A program made the translations under genes and the position numbers. Below are positions 5,579 to 6,011 of a stretch of 6,011 nt of DNA, one piece after another (the stretch's first letter is position 1; each line of letters opens with the position of its first letter). This DNA comes from Actinomycetota bacterium (GTDB taxonomy: Bacteria; Actinomycetota; Geothermincolia; Fen-727; Anoxymicrobiaceae), in the NCBI GenBank assembly GCA_003154635.1, contig PMDX01000080.1:1-6011 (forward strand). The letters run 5' to 3'. Below the pieces are notes generated by a model. That model saw only the letters and a list, made by a program, of their open reading frames with translations. It was not told where the DNA came from and made no database searches.

Positions 5579-6011
5579 ATGGAACGTAACATATATCTTG
5601 ATAATGTGCCGCTGGGTGAGGCGTTGGAGCGATGGCTGGAGCTGTGTCGTAAAGAAGGCGTTCAGTTTCCTTTGCCGACTGCGATAGTGGCTACTGGAAA
5701 CGCGCTGGGCATGGTGACGGCTAAGCCACTGTTCGCGCGCGTTTCGTCCCCGCCGTTCCACTCCTCCGCGATGGACGGCGTGGCGGTCCGTGCCGAAGCC
5801 ACTTACGGCGCATCGGAGATACCCCCGGTGACACTTCGCCTCGGTACCGACACAGAGCTCATCGACACGGGAGAGCCGCTGCCCGAAGGGTTTGACGCGG
5901 TCATAATGGTCGAGGAACTGAACGAGGTCTCGGAGGGCACTTACGAGATAATCAAGCCCGCCGCCCCGTGGCAGCATGTCAGGCCTCTCGGCGAAGATAT
6001 AGTACAGACCG
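5579..6011 (+). CDS. Second MoeA paralogue, N-terminal part (probable MoeA/PBP-like fusion), cut by window end
   Basis: An open frame of 144 complete codons runs off the end of the window. The ATG at 5579 is preceded by a modest GAGAG (5568-5572) 6 nt upstream; the nearby GTG at 5575 hits a stop after four codons. The protein begins MERNIYLDNVPLGEALERWL, carries SSPPFHSSAMDGVAVRAE (56-73) with the family's conserved Asp at 66, then DTGEPLPEGFDAVIMVEE (96-113) and WQHVRPLGEDIV (131-142), all typical MoeA domain I/II sequence. The NIYL...LEEAL start and the PWQHVRPLGEDI block match, from memory, the subfamily annotated as MoeA with a C-terminal LysR-type or periplasmic-binding-protein-like domain (~640 residues). 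That domain would lie outside the window, so the fusion is inferred. It is clearly diverged from the adjacent moeA, and may act on the other metal or as a sensor-linked form; neither can be seen here. Confidence 0.88.
   Translation, partial: MERNIYLDNVPLGEALERWLELCRKEGVQFPLPTAIVATGNALGMVTAKPLFARVSSPPFHSSAMDGVAVRAEATYGASEIPPVTLRLGTDTELIDTGEPLPEGFDAVIMVEELNEVSEGTYEIIKPAAPWQHVRPLGEDIVQT

Noticed and set aside
5027..5977. 316-codon - strand frame across both moeA genes
   Set aside because: Antisense to clear MoeA motifs on both sides of the gap; no motif in its own translation.

Overview
The window is GC-rich (roughly 60% by eye) bacterial DNA, with every recognisable gene on the + strand and frequent GTG and TTG starts. 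The first gene fragment carries a ~100-residue secreted repeat ending in ERAMYW...GGTESIG. From memory, this repeat is common in extracellular proteins of deep-branching, mostly uncultured Actinomycetota (Geothermincolia/Aquicultoria-type lineages). The lineage assignment is an inference and was not tested by search.

Layout. (1) 2-397: the C-terminal end of a large secreted repeat protein. (2) 421-2118: a well-formed sigma70-type promoter, then a 547-residue membrane protein with an N-terminal B-box-like zinc finger, a long Pro/Ala-rich linker with basic patches, and four C-terminal membrane segments. (3) 2119-5429: a tungstate/molybdate uptake and cofactor cluster. It has a leader with a hairpin, a 24-codon stub that looks like only the lipoprotein signal peptide of a solute-binding protein, tupB (permease), tupC (ATPase with TOBE/Mop-type domain) and moeA. 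(4) 5430-5578: a short intergenic region with two inverted repeats. (5) 5579-6011: the start of a second moeA paralogue, cut by the window edge. Its N-terminus resembles the subfamily fused to a LysR-type/periplasmic-binding-protein-like domain.

How the genes fit together: TupB and TupC would import tungstate or molybdate across the membrane, and the two MoeA proteins would insert the oxyanion into molybdopterin to make Mo/W cofactor. The expected partner TupA is not present as a full gene. At the position where it normally sits there is a translatable start (good Shine-Dalgarno, TTG), an 18-residue lipoprotein-type signal ending in Cys, six more residues and a stop, then tupB. This apparent loss of the binding protein is the most striking observation. 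The second is the three-tier 56-nt imperfect palindrome between the two moeA genes. I see no CRISPR array, tRNA, rRNA, transposase or integrase, and no gene-free stretch longer than 300 bases. I found no convincing wholly new system.
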